Shown here: positions 1 through 6,105 of the stretch, piece by piece
Numbering within the stretch: the stretch's first letter is position 1
Layout of the letters: each line of letters starts with the position of its first letter
Assembly: GCA_900547285.1 (NCBI GenBank)
Contig: URGF01000113.1
Coordinates: 1 to 6,170, forward strand
Direction of reading: 5' to 3'
DNA length: 6,170 bases
Source: an uncultured Collinsella sp.
GTDB lineage: Bacteria; Actinomycetota; Coriobacteriia; Coriobacteriales; Coriobacteriaceae
Program-made: the position numbers and the translations under genes
Notes under the pieces: model-generated
Database searches by the model: none
Told to the model about the DNA's origin: nothing
What the model saw: the letters and a program-made list of their open reading frames with translations, nothing else

Positions 1-1150
1 TGCTCACCTTTTCGGCACCGCAGCGCACGGCGGAGCGCGCCACGTCCATGGCCACGTTACCGCCGCCGATGACGCACACGCGCTGGCCGCTCAGGTCGGG
101 CAGCTCGTCATCGCCGATGGCGCGCAGCATCTTGACGGCCGACTCCACGCCGGGAGCTTCTTCGCCCGGAAGGCCGAGCTTCTTATCGCTGTGGGCGCCA
201 ATGGCCAGGTAGACGGCATCGAACTCGTCGCGCAGGCGGGCAAGCTCCTCGCCGTTGACGGAGTGGTCGAGCTCCACGTCGATGCCGGCGCTCAAGATCC
301 AGTCGATCTCGGCCTGCAGGCGCTCGCGCGGCAGACGATAGCTGGGGATGCCATAGCGCAGCATGCCGCCCAGGTGGTGGCGCCGCTCAAAGATGGTCAC
401 CTTATGACCCATCACGGCCAGGTAGTAGGCACAGGAAAGGCCGGCCGGGCCGCCGCCGATCACGGCGACGCGCTTACCGGTGTCGTCCACTACATGCGGC
501 TTGTGGTCGTTGAGGTCGCTGTGCTCAACGGCAAAACGCTTGAGGGCGAGAATGTTCATGGGGTCGTCGACCATGCCACGGCGGCAATGCATCTCGCAGG
601 GATGCTCGCACACCAAGCCGCAGACGAGCGGCAGTGGGTTGTTCTTGCGGATGACCTTGACGGCGTCGGCATACCGGCCGGCCTCGACCAGCGAAATGTA
701 CCCGGGAATGTCGACGTGCGCCGGGCAGCCCGAAACGCACGGGACGCGGGCCTCGCGGTCAAAGCCGCAGGAGTGCTCGCGGATGTGATGCTCAAAATCG
801 TCGCGGAAGCCGCGAATGGCCGTGAGTGCCATGGCGCCAGCTTCGTAGCCGATGGCGCAGTCGCTCGAAAGGTAGATGGTGCGGGCCGTGCGCTCAATCA
901 GGTTGAGCGTGGACTCATCGGCGCGCCCTTCGAGCACATCGGCGAGCAGGTCGCTCAGCGCGCTCAGGCCCACACGGCAGGGTGTGCACTTGCCGCAGCT
1001 CTGGGTGGAGCACAGGTTAACGAGCGCTGCCGTAAACTCAACGGGACACGGGGCGAGCGAACTCACCGCCAGACGGCGTCCGAGCGCATCGTGCAGATCG
1101 TCCATGACGGCCTGAGCGTGGCTGCGTTCCATTACGTGCAGTCGAGCCAT
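1..1150 (-). CDS. NuoF/GltD-type iron-sulfur flavoprotein oxidoreductase, N-terminal 383 residues (3' end outside window)
   Basis: The gene begins with ATG at 1150, preceded by a purine-rich AGAGGGGA ribosome site, and runs off the left edge. Residues about 45-100 carry a NuoF-type [4Fe-4S] motif: S-C-G-K-C-T-P-C-R with Cys52, Cys55 and Cys58, followed by Cys98. The NADH/FMN-binding part of NuoF is absent. Residues about 130-200 match the N-terminal Fe-S domain of GltD-like proteins, with Cys138 and Cys142 and then the cluster Cys177, Cys181, Cys185, Cys189. An FAD-binding G-G-G-P-A-G lies at about 232-237 and an NAD(P)-binding G-G-G-N-V-A at about 362-367. Proteins of this build are known as electron-transfer subunits of NADP-dependent formate dehydrogenases and of hydrogenases; this role is inferred here. 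It is cytoplasmic, with no signal peptide. It is the first gene of its own unit, separated from the sugar operon by a terminator. True glutamate synthase small subunit is less likely, because GltD lacks the NuoF module. Confidence 0.88.
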   Translation of the reverse strand, partial: MARLHVMERSHAQAVMDDLHDALGRRLAVSSLAPCPVEFTAALVNLCSTQSCGKCTPCRVGLSALSDLLADVLEGRADESTLNLIERTARTIYLSSDCAIGYEAGAMALTAIRGFRDDFEHHIREHSCGFDREARVPCVSGCPAHVDIPGYISLVEAGRYADAVKVIRKNNPLPLVCGLVCEHPCEMHCRRGMVDDPMNILALKRFAVEHSDLNDHKPHVVDDTGKRVAVIGGGPAGLSCAYYLAVMGHKVTIFERRHHLGGMLRYGIPSYRLPRERLQAEIDWILSAGIDVELDHSVNGEELARLRDEFDAVYLAIGAHSDKKLGLPGEEAPGVESAVKMLRAIGDDELPDLSGQRVCVIGGGNVAMDVARSAVRCGAEKVS

Positions 1151-1171
1151 AAGATCCCCTCTCACATGGCA

Positions 1172-1191
1172 GCCCGGAGGCGAGACCGGGC
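1172..1191 (-). other. Small GC-rich hairpin in the 5' leader of the oxidoreductase gene
   Basis: A perfect 6-bp inverted repeat, GCCCGG and CCGGGC, is separated by 8 bases. It ends 21 bases before the ATG at 1150 and just upstream of the ribosome site. No U-run follows it, so it is not an intrinsic terminator. It may stabilise the 5' end of the mRNA or tune translation. In a GC-rich genome a stem this short could also be chance. Confidence 0.35.
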
Positions 1192-1328
1192 GAAGTTGCT
1201 ACACGCACAACACTGACCTATAAAATTGTTTGGCAGCGACACGCTTCGGCAGGCGGTATGAAACGTCGTCCTTAGCGGTGAAAACGAACATTTCCGCAGA
1301 TAAATGCCATATTTGATAAAACGCGCTA

Positions 1329-1374
1329 CCAAATGACAATGCCCCGTCCACGCAATCACGTGGACGGGGCATTG
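1329..1374 (-). terminator. Rho-independent terminator of the alpha-glucoside PTS operon
   Basis: Two perfectly complementary 16-base arms (1359-1374 and 1337-1352) enclose a 6-base loop at 1353-1358. Read on the minus strand, the stem is followed by TCATTTGG, a short and imperfect U-tract. Read on the plus strand it is followed by CTCTAG, so it should act only on leftward transcription. It starts 32 bases after the stop codon of the GH4 gene (TAA at 1407-1409) and isolates the PTS operon from the oxidoreductase gene. Confidence 0.85.
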
Positions 1375-1406
1375 CTCTAGGTATGCGGCCAGCGACCCTG
1401 TTGCTT

Positions 1407-2789
1407 TTACTTAAGCTCGGGCCAGTAACCCTTGTTGGCCTCGATCATGTCGTCGAGAACTTCCTTGGCGACTTTCATCGACGGTACGGTCTTGTTGAGC
1501 GTGAAGGCCTTGAGCGCCTTCTCGTAAGAACCCTCGATCGTAGCCTCGACCACGAGCTTCTCGGAGTTCAGCTGCTGCATCATGAGGCCCTGCTGGAACA
1601 GCGGAATGTTGTCGCGGCTGATGACCTCGGGGCCGTTCTTGCCAATGTAGGCAGGCAGCTCGACCATAGCGTCGTAGGGCATGTTGGGGATAGCGCCCTT
1701 GTTCTCGCAAATGACCAGGAAGCGCTGCTTGGTATCGTTCTTCAGAGCGATAGCCAGGTCGGCAATCCAGTCGCCGTGGCTGCCCGCATAGAACGTGCTC
1801 TCGTCGATCTCGCCCGTCTTCTCGTAGTGGTCGATGCCGTCGAAGAGGTTCTTCTCACGCGTCTCCTCAACCTCGTTAGCACGGGTGCGCTCGGGGTTGG
1901 AATGCTCGACGAACTCCTTCTGCTGCAGGTAGTAGTTCAGATACGTGTTGGGCAGGTACTCCGGGAAGCACTCCATGATCTCGTACTCGCCCTTCCAGAC
2001 GTAGTACCAGCTGCCCTTGGTGTGGCGGTTCTGCTCGGGGTGCTCGTCAGTGGCCTCCTCGGGCTTCTTTGCCATGAGCGAGCCCATGCCCTTGAGGTAG
2101 GAGTCGGGCAGCAGAATCTCATGCTCCTTGATGTACTCGCGCAGCTGCGGGAGCACCTCCTCGCCCTTGTGGCGGATCGAGGTGAACCAACCAAAGTGGT
2201 TGAGGCCAAAGTAATCGTACTCGACATCCTTCTTGTCGATATCGAGTGCGGCGCAAACCACGTCGATGATCGCGATCGGCATGTCGCGGATGTTGATGAT
2301 GCGAGCGTTGGGACGCAGCACGCGGCAGCCCTCGGACACGATGGCAGCAGGGTTGGAGTAGTTGAGAATCCAGTAGTCCTTCTTAGCGTACTTCTCAACG
2401 TCATCGATCAGCTCGACCATGGGGAAGATGGTGCGCATGCCGTAGGCAAGGCCGCCGCAACCGCAGGTCTCCTGGCCCACGCAGCCGTGACGCAGCGGAA
2501 TCTTCTCGTCCTGCTCGCGCATGGCGTAGCCGCCCACGCGCATCTGGGCAAACACGAAGCTGGCATCCGTAAAGGCAGTCTCCTTGTCGGTGGTCACCGT
2601 GAGCTTGATGTCCAGGCCGAGGTCCTCGTGCAGAATCCAGTCCACGAGCACGCCGATCTTGCGCTGGCGCTCCTCGTTGATGTCGTACAGACGAATCTCG
2701 TCAACGTCGAGCTCGTCCTTGCGCAGAGCGATGGACTTGACGATGCCGGGGGTAAAGGTGGATCCGCCACCACACAGAGTAATGATCAT
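1407..2789 (-). CDS. glvA: GH4 6-phospho-alpha-glucosidase (maltose-6'-phosphate glucosidase type)
   Basis: This 460-residue protein is a glycoside hydrolase family 4 member, an NAD+ and Mn2+ dependent cytoplasmic enzyme that cleaves 6-phospho-alpha-glucosides delivered by a PTS. Visible motifs are the NAD-binding G-G-G-S-T-F-T-P at 7-14, V-G-Q-E-T-C-G at 104-110, L-N-Y-S-N-P-A-A at 142-149, D-M-P at 169-171, G-L-N-H-F-G at 195-200 and N-T-Y at 281-283. Against Bacillus subtilis GlvA (recalled from memory), Asp169 corresponds to catalytic Asp172, His198 to metal ligand His202, and Tyr283 to catalytic Tyr265. Two oddities stand out. The metal-binding Cys171 of GlvA is Arg168 here. About 22 extra residues lie between His198 and Tyr283. 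The ATG at 2789 follows AAGGAG at 2799-2804 with a 9-base gap. Only three bases separate it from the EIICB stop, so the two genes are co-transcribed. Family assignment is secure; exact substrate and activity are not. Confidence 0.93.
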   Translation of the reverse strand: MIITLCGGGSTFTPGIVKSIALRKDELDVDEIRLYDINEERQRKIGVLVDWILHEDLGLDIKLTVTTDKETAFTDASFVFAQMRVGGYAMREQDEKIPLRHGCVGQETCGCGGLAYGMRTIFPMVELIDDVEKYAKKDYWILNYSNPAAIVSEGCRVLRPNARIINIRDMPIAIIDVVCAALDIDKKDVEYDYFGLNHFGWFTSIRHKGEEVLPQLREYIKEHEILLPDSYLKGMGSLMAKKPEEATDEHPEQNRHTKGSWYYVWKGEYEIMECFPEYLPNTYLNYYLQQKEFVEHSNPERTRANEVEETREKNLFDGIDHYEKTGEIDESTFYAGSHGDWIADLAIALKNDTKQRFLVICENKGAIPNMPYDAMVELPAYIGKNGPEVISRDNIPLFQQGLMMQQLNSEKLVVEATIEGSYEKALKAFTLNKTVPSMKVAKEVLDDMIEANKGYWPELK

Positions 2790-2792
2790 TGT

Positions 2793-4409
2793 TTACTGCT
2801 CCTTCTCAATTGCGTTTTCGACCTTGTCGCGCATCTCGGCAACCTTCATGCCAAAGATGATCTGGATATTGTTGCCGTTGCGGTTGATGCCGCTGTTGGG
2901 CACGTGGTTGATGAGGCTCTCATCGATGAGGTCCGGGTTCTTAACGTTCACGCGGAGACGCGTAAAGCAGTTCTCGAGCTCCTCGATGTTGTCCTTGCCG
3001 CCAAGACCTGCGACCAGGTCGGCAATACCTGCATCGACGCCCTCTGCGGGAGCTGCGGCAACAGCGCCCTGCTTCACCGCGACAGACGCGGCGGCCTCGC
3101 CCTCGGCAACGGACTCGGCGAGCTCGGACTCCTCCTCGCGACCAGGCGTGTGGAGGTTGAGCTTCTTAATAAGGAAGGTGAAGAGGAAGAAGTACAGCGC
3201 GGCGTTGACGACTCCGAGCACGAGCATCATCGGCCAGTTGGTCTTATCGACACCAAGAACCAGGTTGGAAACCACGATGTTGATGATGCCGCCTGCAGTC
3301 GAAGCGGGCACGGAGAGGACCTTGAGCAGGACCAGGAAGATGCCGGAAAGAACCGAGTGAACGACAAAGAGCACGGGAGCGGCAAAGACAAAGAGGAAGT
3401 CCATGGGCTCGGTCACGCAGGAAAGCACGGCGGTGATGATCAGCGGGATGATGACAGCCTTGGTCTTGTCCTTGTTCTGCTTGTAGGCGGTGAAGATAAA
3501 GGCGAGACCGATACCGATGTAGGGCCACAGGTTGTTGAAGGTATAGCTGTTGAAGTAGGTGCTATCGGAGAAGGGCTGGCCCGTCATTGCCATCTCGGCG
3601 ACACGGATGGGATAGGCGCCGGCGATAACCTGATCGCCCAGCGTAAGGGTGCCGCCCACATCGGAGAACTGGAACGGGGTGTAGATGAGGTGGTGCAGAC
3701 CGGTGGGAACGAGCAGCTTGTTGAGCATGCCGTAGATAAACAGACCGATGTTGCCCGATTCCTTAATGATGCCGGCAACGGAGGAGATGGCACCCTGAAC
3801 CGGAGGCCAAACGATGCAGAAGCCAGCACCCATGATCCAGGAAATGATGATCATGATCAGGAACGGAAAGCGAACGCCCGAGAACATCGAAAGAGCAATG
3901 GGGAACTGCTTGTTCGAGTACTTGTTGAACACGGCACCGGTGATGCAACCAAGAATGATGCCGCCAAACACGCCGGTATCGAGGACCTGAATGCCCATAA
4001 CGGTGGCCTGGCCGGTTCCGGTAAGGCCGAGCATGCCGCTCGCTTCGGCAAGAGAACCGGTGGCGTTGAGCACGATGTTATTGGCCTGCAGGAACAGGAA
4101 GAACGACATCAGGGCGATCAGCGAAGCATGGCCCTTGTTCTTCTTTGCCATGGCGCCGGCGATGCCCACGCAGAACAGAATCGAGAGGTTGTTGATGATA
4201 AACATCAGCGACTGATAGACAACGGCGCCCACAAGCTGGAACGGGCCGGAGCCCAGCACGGGGACCACGGCGCAGATGGTCTTGTTGGTCAGAATGATGC
4301 CCACGATGAGCAGGATGCCGGCAACCGAGAGATACATCATCGGCTGAACGATCGACTTCGCGAACACCTCCAACGGCGCTTTGAAATTGAACTTCTTTTT
4401 TGCGGTCAT
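2793..4409 (-). CDS. PTS alpha-glucoside (maltose-type) permease EIICB
   Basis: This 538-residue fusion of a membrane EIIC domain and a cytoplasmic EIIB domain imports and phosphorylates a sugar. Residues about 8-418 form the EIIC, with about ten hydrophobic segments. It carries P-T-G-L-H-H-L-I-Y-T-P-F at 235-246 and T-E-P-M-D-F at 333-338, both characteristic of the glucose-superfamily transporters. The segment K-L-N-L-H-T-P-G-R-E at 416-425 closes EIIC much as in MalP/GlvC proteins. A linker rich in Ala and Glu (about 425-462) leads to EIIB, where Cys481 in N-C-F-T-R-L-R is the phosphorylation site. The ATG at 4409 is preferred over an upstream in-frame TTG at 4436, because GGAAGGGGAG at 4417-4426 sits 7 bases before it. 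There is no EIIA domain; the separate EIIA gene of the same operon would supply phosphate. Alpha-glucoside specificity rests on resemblance to MalP/GlvC and on the adjoining GH4 gene. A glucose or trehalose permease is the main alternative. Confidence 0.92.
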   Translation of the reverse strand: MTAKKKFNFKAPLEVFAKSIVQPMMYLSVAGILLIVGIILTNKTICAVVPVLGSGPFQLVGAVVYQSLMFIINNLSILFCVGIAGAMAKKNKGHASLIALMSFFLFLQANNIVLNATGSLAEASGMLGLTGTGQATVMGIQVLDTGVFGGIILGCITGAVFNKYSNKQFPIALSMFSGVRFPFLIMIIISWIMGAGFCIVWPPVQGAISSVAGIIKESGNIGLFIYGMLNKLLVPTGLHHLIYTPFQFSDVGGTLTLGDQVIAGAYPIRVAEMAMTGQPFSDSTYFNSYTFNNLWPYIGIGLAFIFTAYKQNKDKTKAVIIPLIITAVLSCVTEPMDFLFVFAAPVLFVVHSVLSGIFLVLLKVLSVPASTAGGIINIVVSNLVLGVDKTNWPMMLVLGVVNAALYFFLFTFLIKKLNLHTPGREEESELAESVAEGEAAASVAVKQGAVAAAPAEGVDAGIADLVAGLGGKDNIEELENCFTRLRVNVKNPDLIDESLINHVPNSGINRNGNNIQIIFGMKVAEMRDKVENAIEKEQ

Positions 4410-4456
4410 AGCGGTACTCCCCTTCCTTTTCCGCAAATTGAGATAGGTGTGCCCTA

Positions 4457-4477
4457 GACAAGACCGTGAGCCTTGCC
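4457..4477 (-). other. Weak hairpin in the 99-base gap between antiterminator and permease genes
   Basis: The gap 4410-4508 is the only sizeable one inside the operon. Read on the minus strand, GGCAAG (4472-4477) can pair with CTTGTC (4457-4462) over a 9-base loop, with one G-U pair. Outside it, GTGCCC and GGGCAC (4496-4501 and 4449-4454) can pair to form a longer enclosing stem. No U-run follows, and no convincing promoter or RAT-like site is present. It could be an mRNA processing or stabilising element, or chance. Confidence 0.22.
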
Positions 4478-4508
4478 TTATATCAATCGATGTGTGGGCA
4501 CGTTATGC

Positions 4509-5375
4509 CTAGAGACCAGGTTCTCCAAGCAGGTTAACAATGTGATATGCGAGATAACTCTTCTCGGCATCGGTAACGACAACGTTATAGGTAGACGCCA
4601 AGTGGTCGGCAATTGACTCCGCGCACGAGAACGCCCTCGGATACGCCGTTTCATCGATACGGAACAGCGCGTCGCCATTGACCTGCCCCGCCGCGGGATC
4701 GAGCGCTCGCTGCGCAAAAAACTGCAGATGGCGAACGAAACGCTCGTACGGCAACGAGGTGACGTCAAGGGTCGTGGCATAGTGCTCGGAAACAATCGCG
4801 AGCACGTCGCGAACAAGCTGGACCGAAACAATCAGACGGTCAGAGCGCTGCGGCATGGTGGCGTTGACGATATGCAGCGTAATAAAACCCTGCTCTTCTT
4901 CGCTCATCTGGATGCCCATATACTCCTTGATAATCTGCAGCGCACGACCCGCAAGCGCATACTCCTTGCGATAGAACTGCTGGATCTCGAGCAGCAACGG
5001 ATTCTCGCAGGGAACGCCCTTGCGCTCGCGATCGAGGGCGAGGCTGATATGGTCTGCGAGAGCGATGAGGATCTTGTCATTGATATCGACATTGAGCTCT
5101 CGACGAAGCATCTGAACGATGTCCTCGGAAATCACGAGGTTGACGGTGGGGATGGACTCCAAAAGATGTGCCAAGCGGTCAATCGTACGCGAATCCTGAG
5201 AAGTTCCCTCCTGCAACGCGTAGGTCTTTTCGACCGATGCCTCATCGATAGCGTCGCCGGCATGGCGGCCAAAGCAGAGGCCTCGGCCGATGACGATGAG
5301 CTCGGAGCCATCGTCCGAAGTGACCATTGCGACGTTATTGTTGAAAACTCGCTTGATAACCACGGTACCCACCAC
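4509..5375 (-). CDS. BglG/LicT-family transcriptional antiterminator (CAT-PRD1-PRD2)
   Basis: A 288-residue RNA-binding regulator, a normal length for the family. Residues 1 to about 58 form the CAT RNA-binding domain, with V-F-N-N-N-V at 10-15 and G-R-G-L-C-F at 30-35. PRD1 follows (about 65-170) with His109 in D-H-I and His168 in L-H-I-V-N-A. PRD2 follows (about 175-285) with His216 in R-H-L-Q-F-F and His278 in Y-H-I-V. All four phosphorylatable histidines are therefore present. By family knowledge, the cognate EIIB phosphorylates PRD1 to switch it off when sugar is absent, and HPr phosphorylates PRD2 to activate it. The dimer then binds a leader RNA hairpin and blocks a terminator. The start is GTG at 5375, 6 bases after the EIIA stop, with no good ribosome site. 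A second GTG at 5366 would give M-V-I-K-R-V-F, closer to LicT. Translation is probably coupled to EIIA. The likely target is the leader at 5910-6006. Confidence 0.94.
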   Translation of the reverse strand: MVGTVVIKRVFNNNVAMVTSDDGSELIVIGRGLCFGRHAGDAIDEASVEKTYALQEGTSQDSRTIDRLAHLLESIPTVNLVISEDIVQMLRRELNVDINDKILIALADHISLALDRERKGVPCENPLLLEIQQFYRKEYALAGRALQIIKEYMGIQMSEEEQGFITLHIVNATMPQRSDRLIVSVQLVRDVLAIVSEHYATTLDVTSLPYERFVRHLQFFAQRALDPAAGQVNGDALFRIDETAYPRAFSCAESIADHLASTYNVVVTDAEKSYLAYHIVNLLGEPGL

Positions 5376-5381
5376 AAGAAT

Positions 5382-5894
5382 TTACTCGGAAAGCCAGACG
5401 ACAGGCTCTTTAGCAGCAACAGGGCCGGAAGCATGCTCACGAAGAGTCGAGTTCTCCGAGCGCTCGCACACGATAACGAAGACCGTGGGGTCGAAGCCAG
5501 CGGCGCGAACCGCGTCGAAATCGACCTCGACGAGGGGCTGGCCCGCATCGACATGGTCACCCTGAGCAACAAGCGCATGGAAGCCCTTGCCCTCAAGCTT
5601 AACAGTGTCGATTCCGATATGCAGCATCACCTGAGCAGAGCTGTCGTCGGACATGATGCCCAGCGCGTGCTCAGTCGGAAACAGCGCCGCGACGGTGCCG
5701 GAAACAGGAGCGCACACCGTTCCCTCTTGGGGAACCACGGCAACGCCATCGCCCACGGCACGGCTGCTAAAAGCGGGGTCATTGGTATTTTCTAGATGAA
5801 CAAGCTCGCCGGAAACGGGAGCGAGGATTTCGAACTCGGAAGCTGCAGTCTTCTGCTCATCCGAACCGCCCATCAGGCGAGAAAAGAAACCCAT
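5382..5894 (-). CDS. PTS EIIA component, glucose type (Crr-like)
   Basis: A 170-residue cytoplasmic phosphocarrier that takes phosphate from HPr and passes it to the EIIB domain of a permease. The core runs from about residue 20 to 160. It shows A-P-V-S-G-E at 25-30, A-P-V-S-G-T at 62-67, T-E-H-A-L-G-I at 74-80 with His76, and L-H-I-G-I-D-T-V at 91-98 with His92. His92 corresponds to the phosphorylated His90 of E. coli EIIA-Glc and His76 to its helper His75. The stretch K-L-E-G-K-G-F at 99-105 is also typical. The ATG at 5894 is chosen because AAGGGA at 5904-5909 lies 9 bases before it and the protein then starts like other short EIIA proteins. An upstream ATG that would add M-K-G-H-A-T overlaps the ribosome site. 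It is the first gene of the operon and provides the function missing from the EIICB. It might also serve other glucose-type permeases of the cell. Confidence 0.94.
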   Translation of the reverse strand: MGFFSRLMGGSDEQKTAASEFEILAPVSGELVHLENTNDPAFSSRAVGDGVAVVPQEGTVCAPVSGTVAALFPTEHALGIMSDDSSAQVMLHIGIDTVKLEGKGFHALVAQGDHVDAGQPLVEVDFDAVRAAGFDPTVFVIVCERSENSTLREHASGPVAAKEPVVWLSE

Positions 5895-5909
5895 GGTGGC
5901 ATGTCCCTT

Positions 5910-5982
5910 CATAAATATAGCCCAACCAAAATCAAGCGAATGCATCCATAGAGACACACCCGTTCAAAGACTTTGGTTAGGC
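5910..5982 (-). terminator. Conditional terminator-like hairpin in the PTS operon leader
   Basis: On the minus strand a 14-base arm at 5969-5982 pairs with a 14-base arm at 5920-5933. All positions pair, two of them as G-U. The loop is 35 bases (5934-5968). The distal arm is followed directly by TATATTTATG, a U-rich tail, and then by the ribosome site of EIIA. The long loop and broken U-tract make it a weaker terminator than the one ending the operon. Its first arm contains one arm of the RAT-like hairpin, so the two cannot form together. Inferred role: a regulated terminator opened by the antiterminator encoded in the same operon. Confidence 0.55.
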
Positions 5983-6006
5983 CCACGTCCGAGGGACTCG
6001 GTAACC
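5975..6006 (-). promoter_or_regulatory. RAT-like antiterminator hairpin, candidate binding site for the BglG/LicT protein
   Basis: Read on the minus strand, GGTTA (6002-6006) pairs with TAACC (5975-5979), and CCGAG (5997-6001) pairs with CTCGG (5989-5993) around a 3-base loop. Nine unpaired bases (5980-5988) bulge on the 3' side only. The 5' half, GGAAGGTTACCG, matches 9 of 12 positions of the classic RAT half GGATTGTTACTG. The 3' half lacks the usual GCAGGCAAAACC. It is thus a divergent or look-alike RAT. Its position fits: just downstream of a plausible transcription start, and overlapping the first arm of the terminator-like hairpin. Confidence 0.5.
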
Positions 6007-6031
6007 TTCCGCATTTCTTTTTACGGGAGTT

Positions 6032-6059
6032 ATTGTAGACAAGCCCAAAGCCAGAACAA
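6032..6059 (-). promoter_or_regulatory. Candidate sigma-70-type promoter of the PTS operon
   Basis: On the minus strand a -10-like TACAAT (6032-6037) is preceded by 16 bases and a -35-like TTGTTC (6054-6059). The -10 matches consensus at 5 of 6 positions, the -35 at only 3. Transcription would start near 6025, giving a leader of about 130 bases whose first structure is the RAT-like hairpin about 20 bases in. The weak -35 would suit a promoter needing help from an activator. A TTGACA at 6145-6150 on the same strand has no good -10 at the right distance. Confidence 0.4.
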
Positions 6060-6076
6060 TCATTATGACCGGTGAG

Positions 6077-6105
6077 CGGTATTTTTTCTTCGATAAACGG
6101 TATTT
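6077..6105. repeat. Paired 8-bp direct repeats 21 bp apart upstream of the PTS promoter
   Basis: CGGTATTT occurs at 6077-6084 and again at 6098-6105, in the same orientation and exactly 21 bp apart, which is two turns of B-DNA. The surrounding sequence is AT-rich. The pair lies about 52 to 80 bases upstream of the inferred transcription start. That spacing is typical of a dimeric or cooperative DNA-binding regulator. The regulator is not identifiable here. Confidence 0.35.

Noticed and set aside
191..1216. A plus-strand open frame of 341 codons opposite the oxidoreductase gene
   Set aside because: The minus strand encodes a protein with clear Fe-S, FAD and NAD(P) motifs across the same bases. 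The plus-strand product shows no recognisable motif.
4410..4436. An upstream TTG start for the EIICB gene at 4436
   Set aside because: It would place the strong ribosome site GGAAGGGGAG inside the coding region and add a charged segment not expected in the family. The ATG at 4409 is ideally spaced from that site.
1383..4457. A plus-strand open frame of 1,024 codons lying across the GH4 and EIICB genes
   Set aside because: It is the antisense reading of two well-recognised genes. Its long, repetitive Leu/Val/His/Asp-rich protein resembles no family, and it owes its openness to the GC-rich codon use of the real genes. It has no ribosome site.
4467..4490. A GGCAAGGC block on the minus strand in the 4410-4508 gap, reminiscent of the 3' half of a RAT site
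   Set aside because: The 5' RAT half is missing and no matching stem forms. No terminator follows before the EIICB start.
4728..5795. A plus-strand open frame of 355 codons across the EIIA and antiterminator genes
   Set aside because: It is antisense to two genes with intact family motifs, and its product has no domain character.
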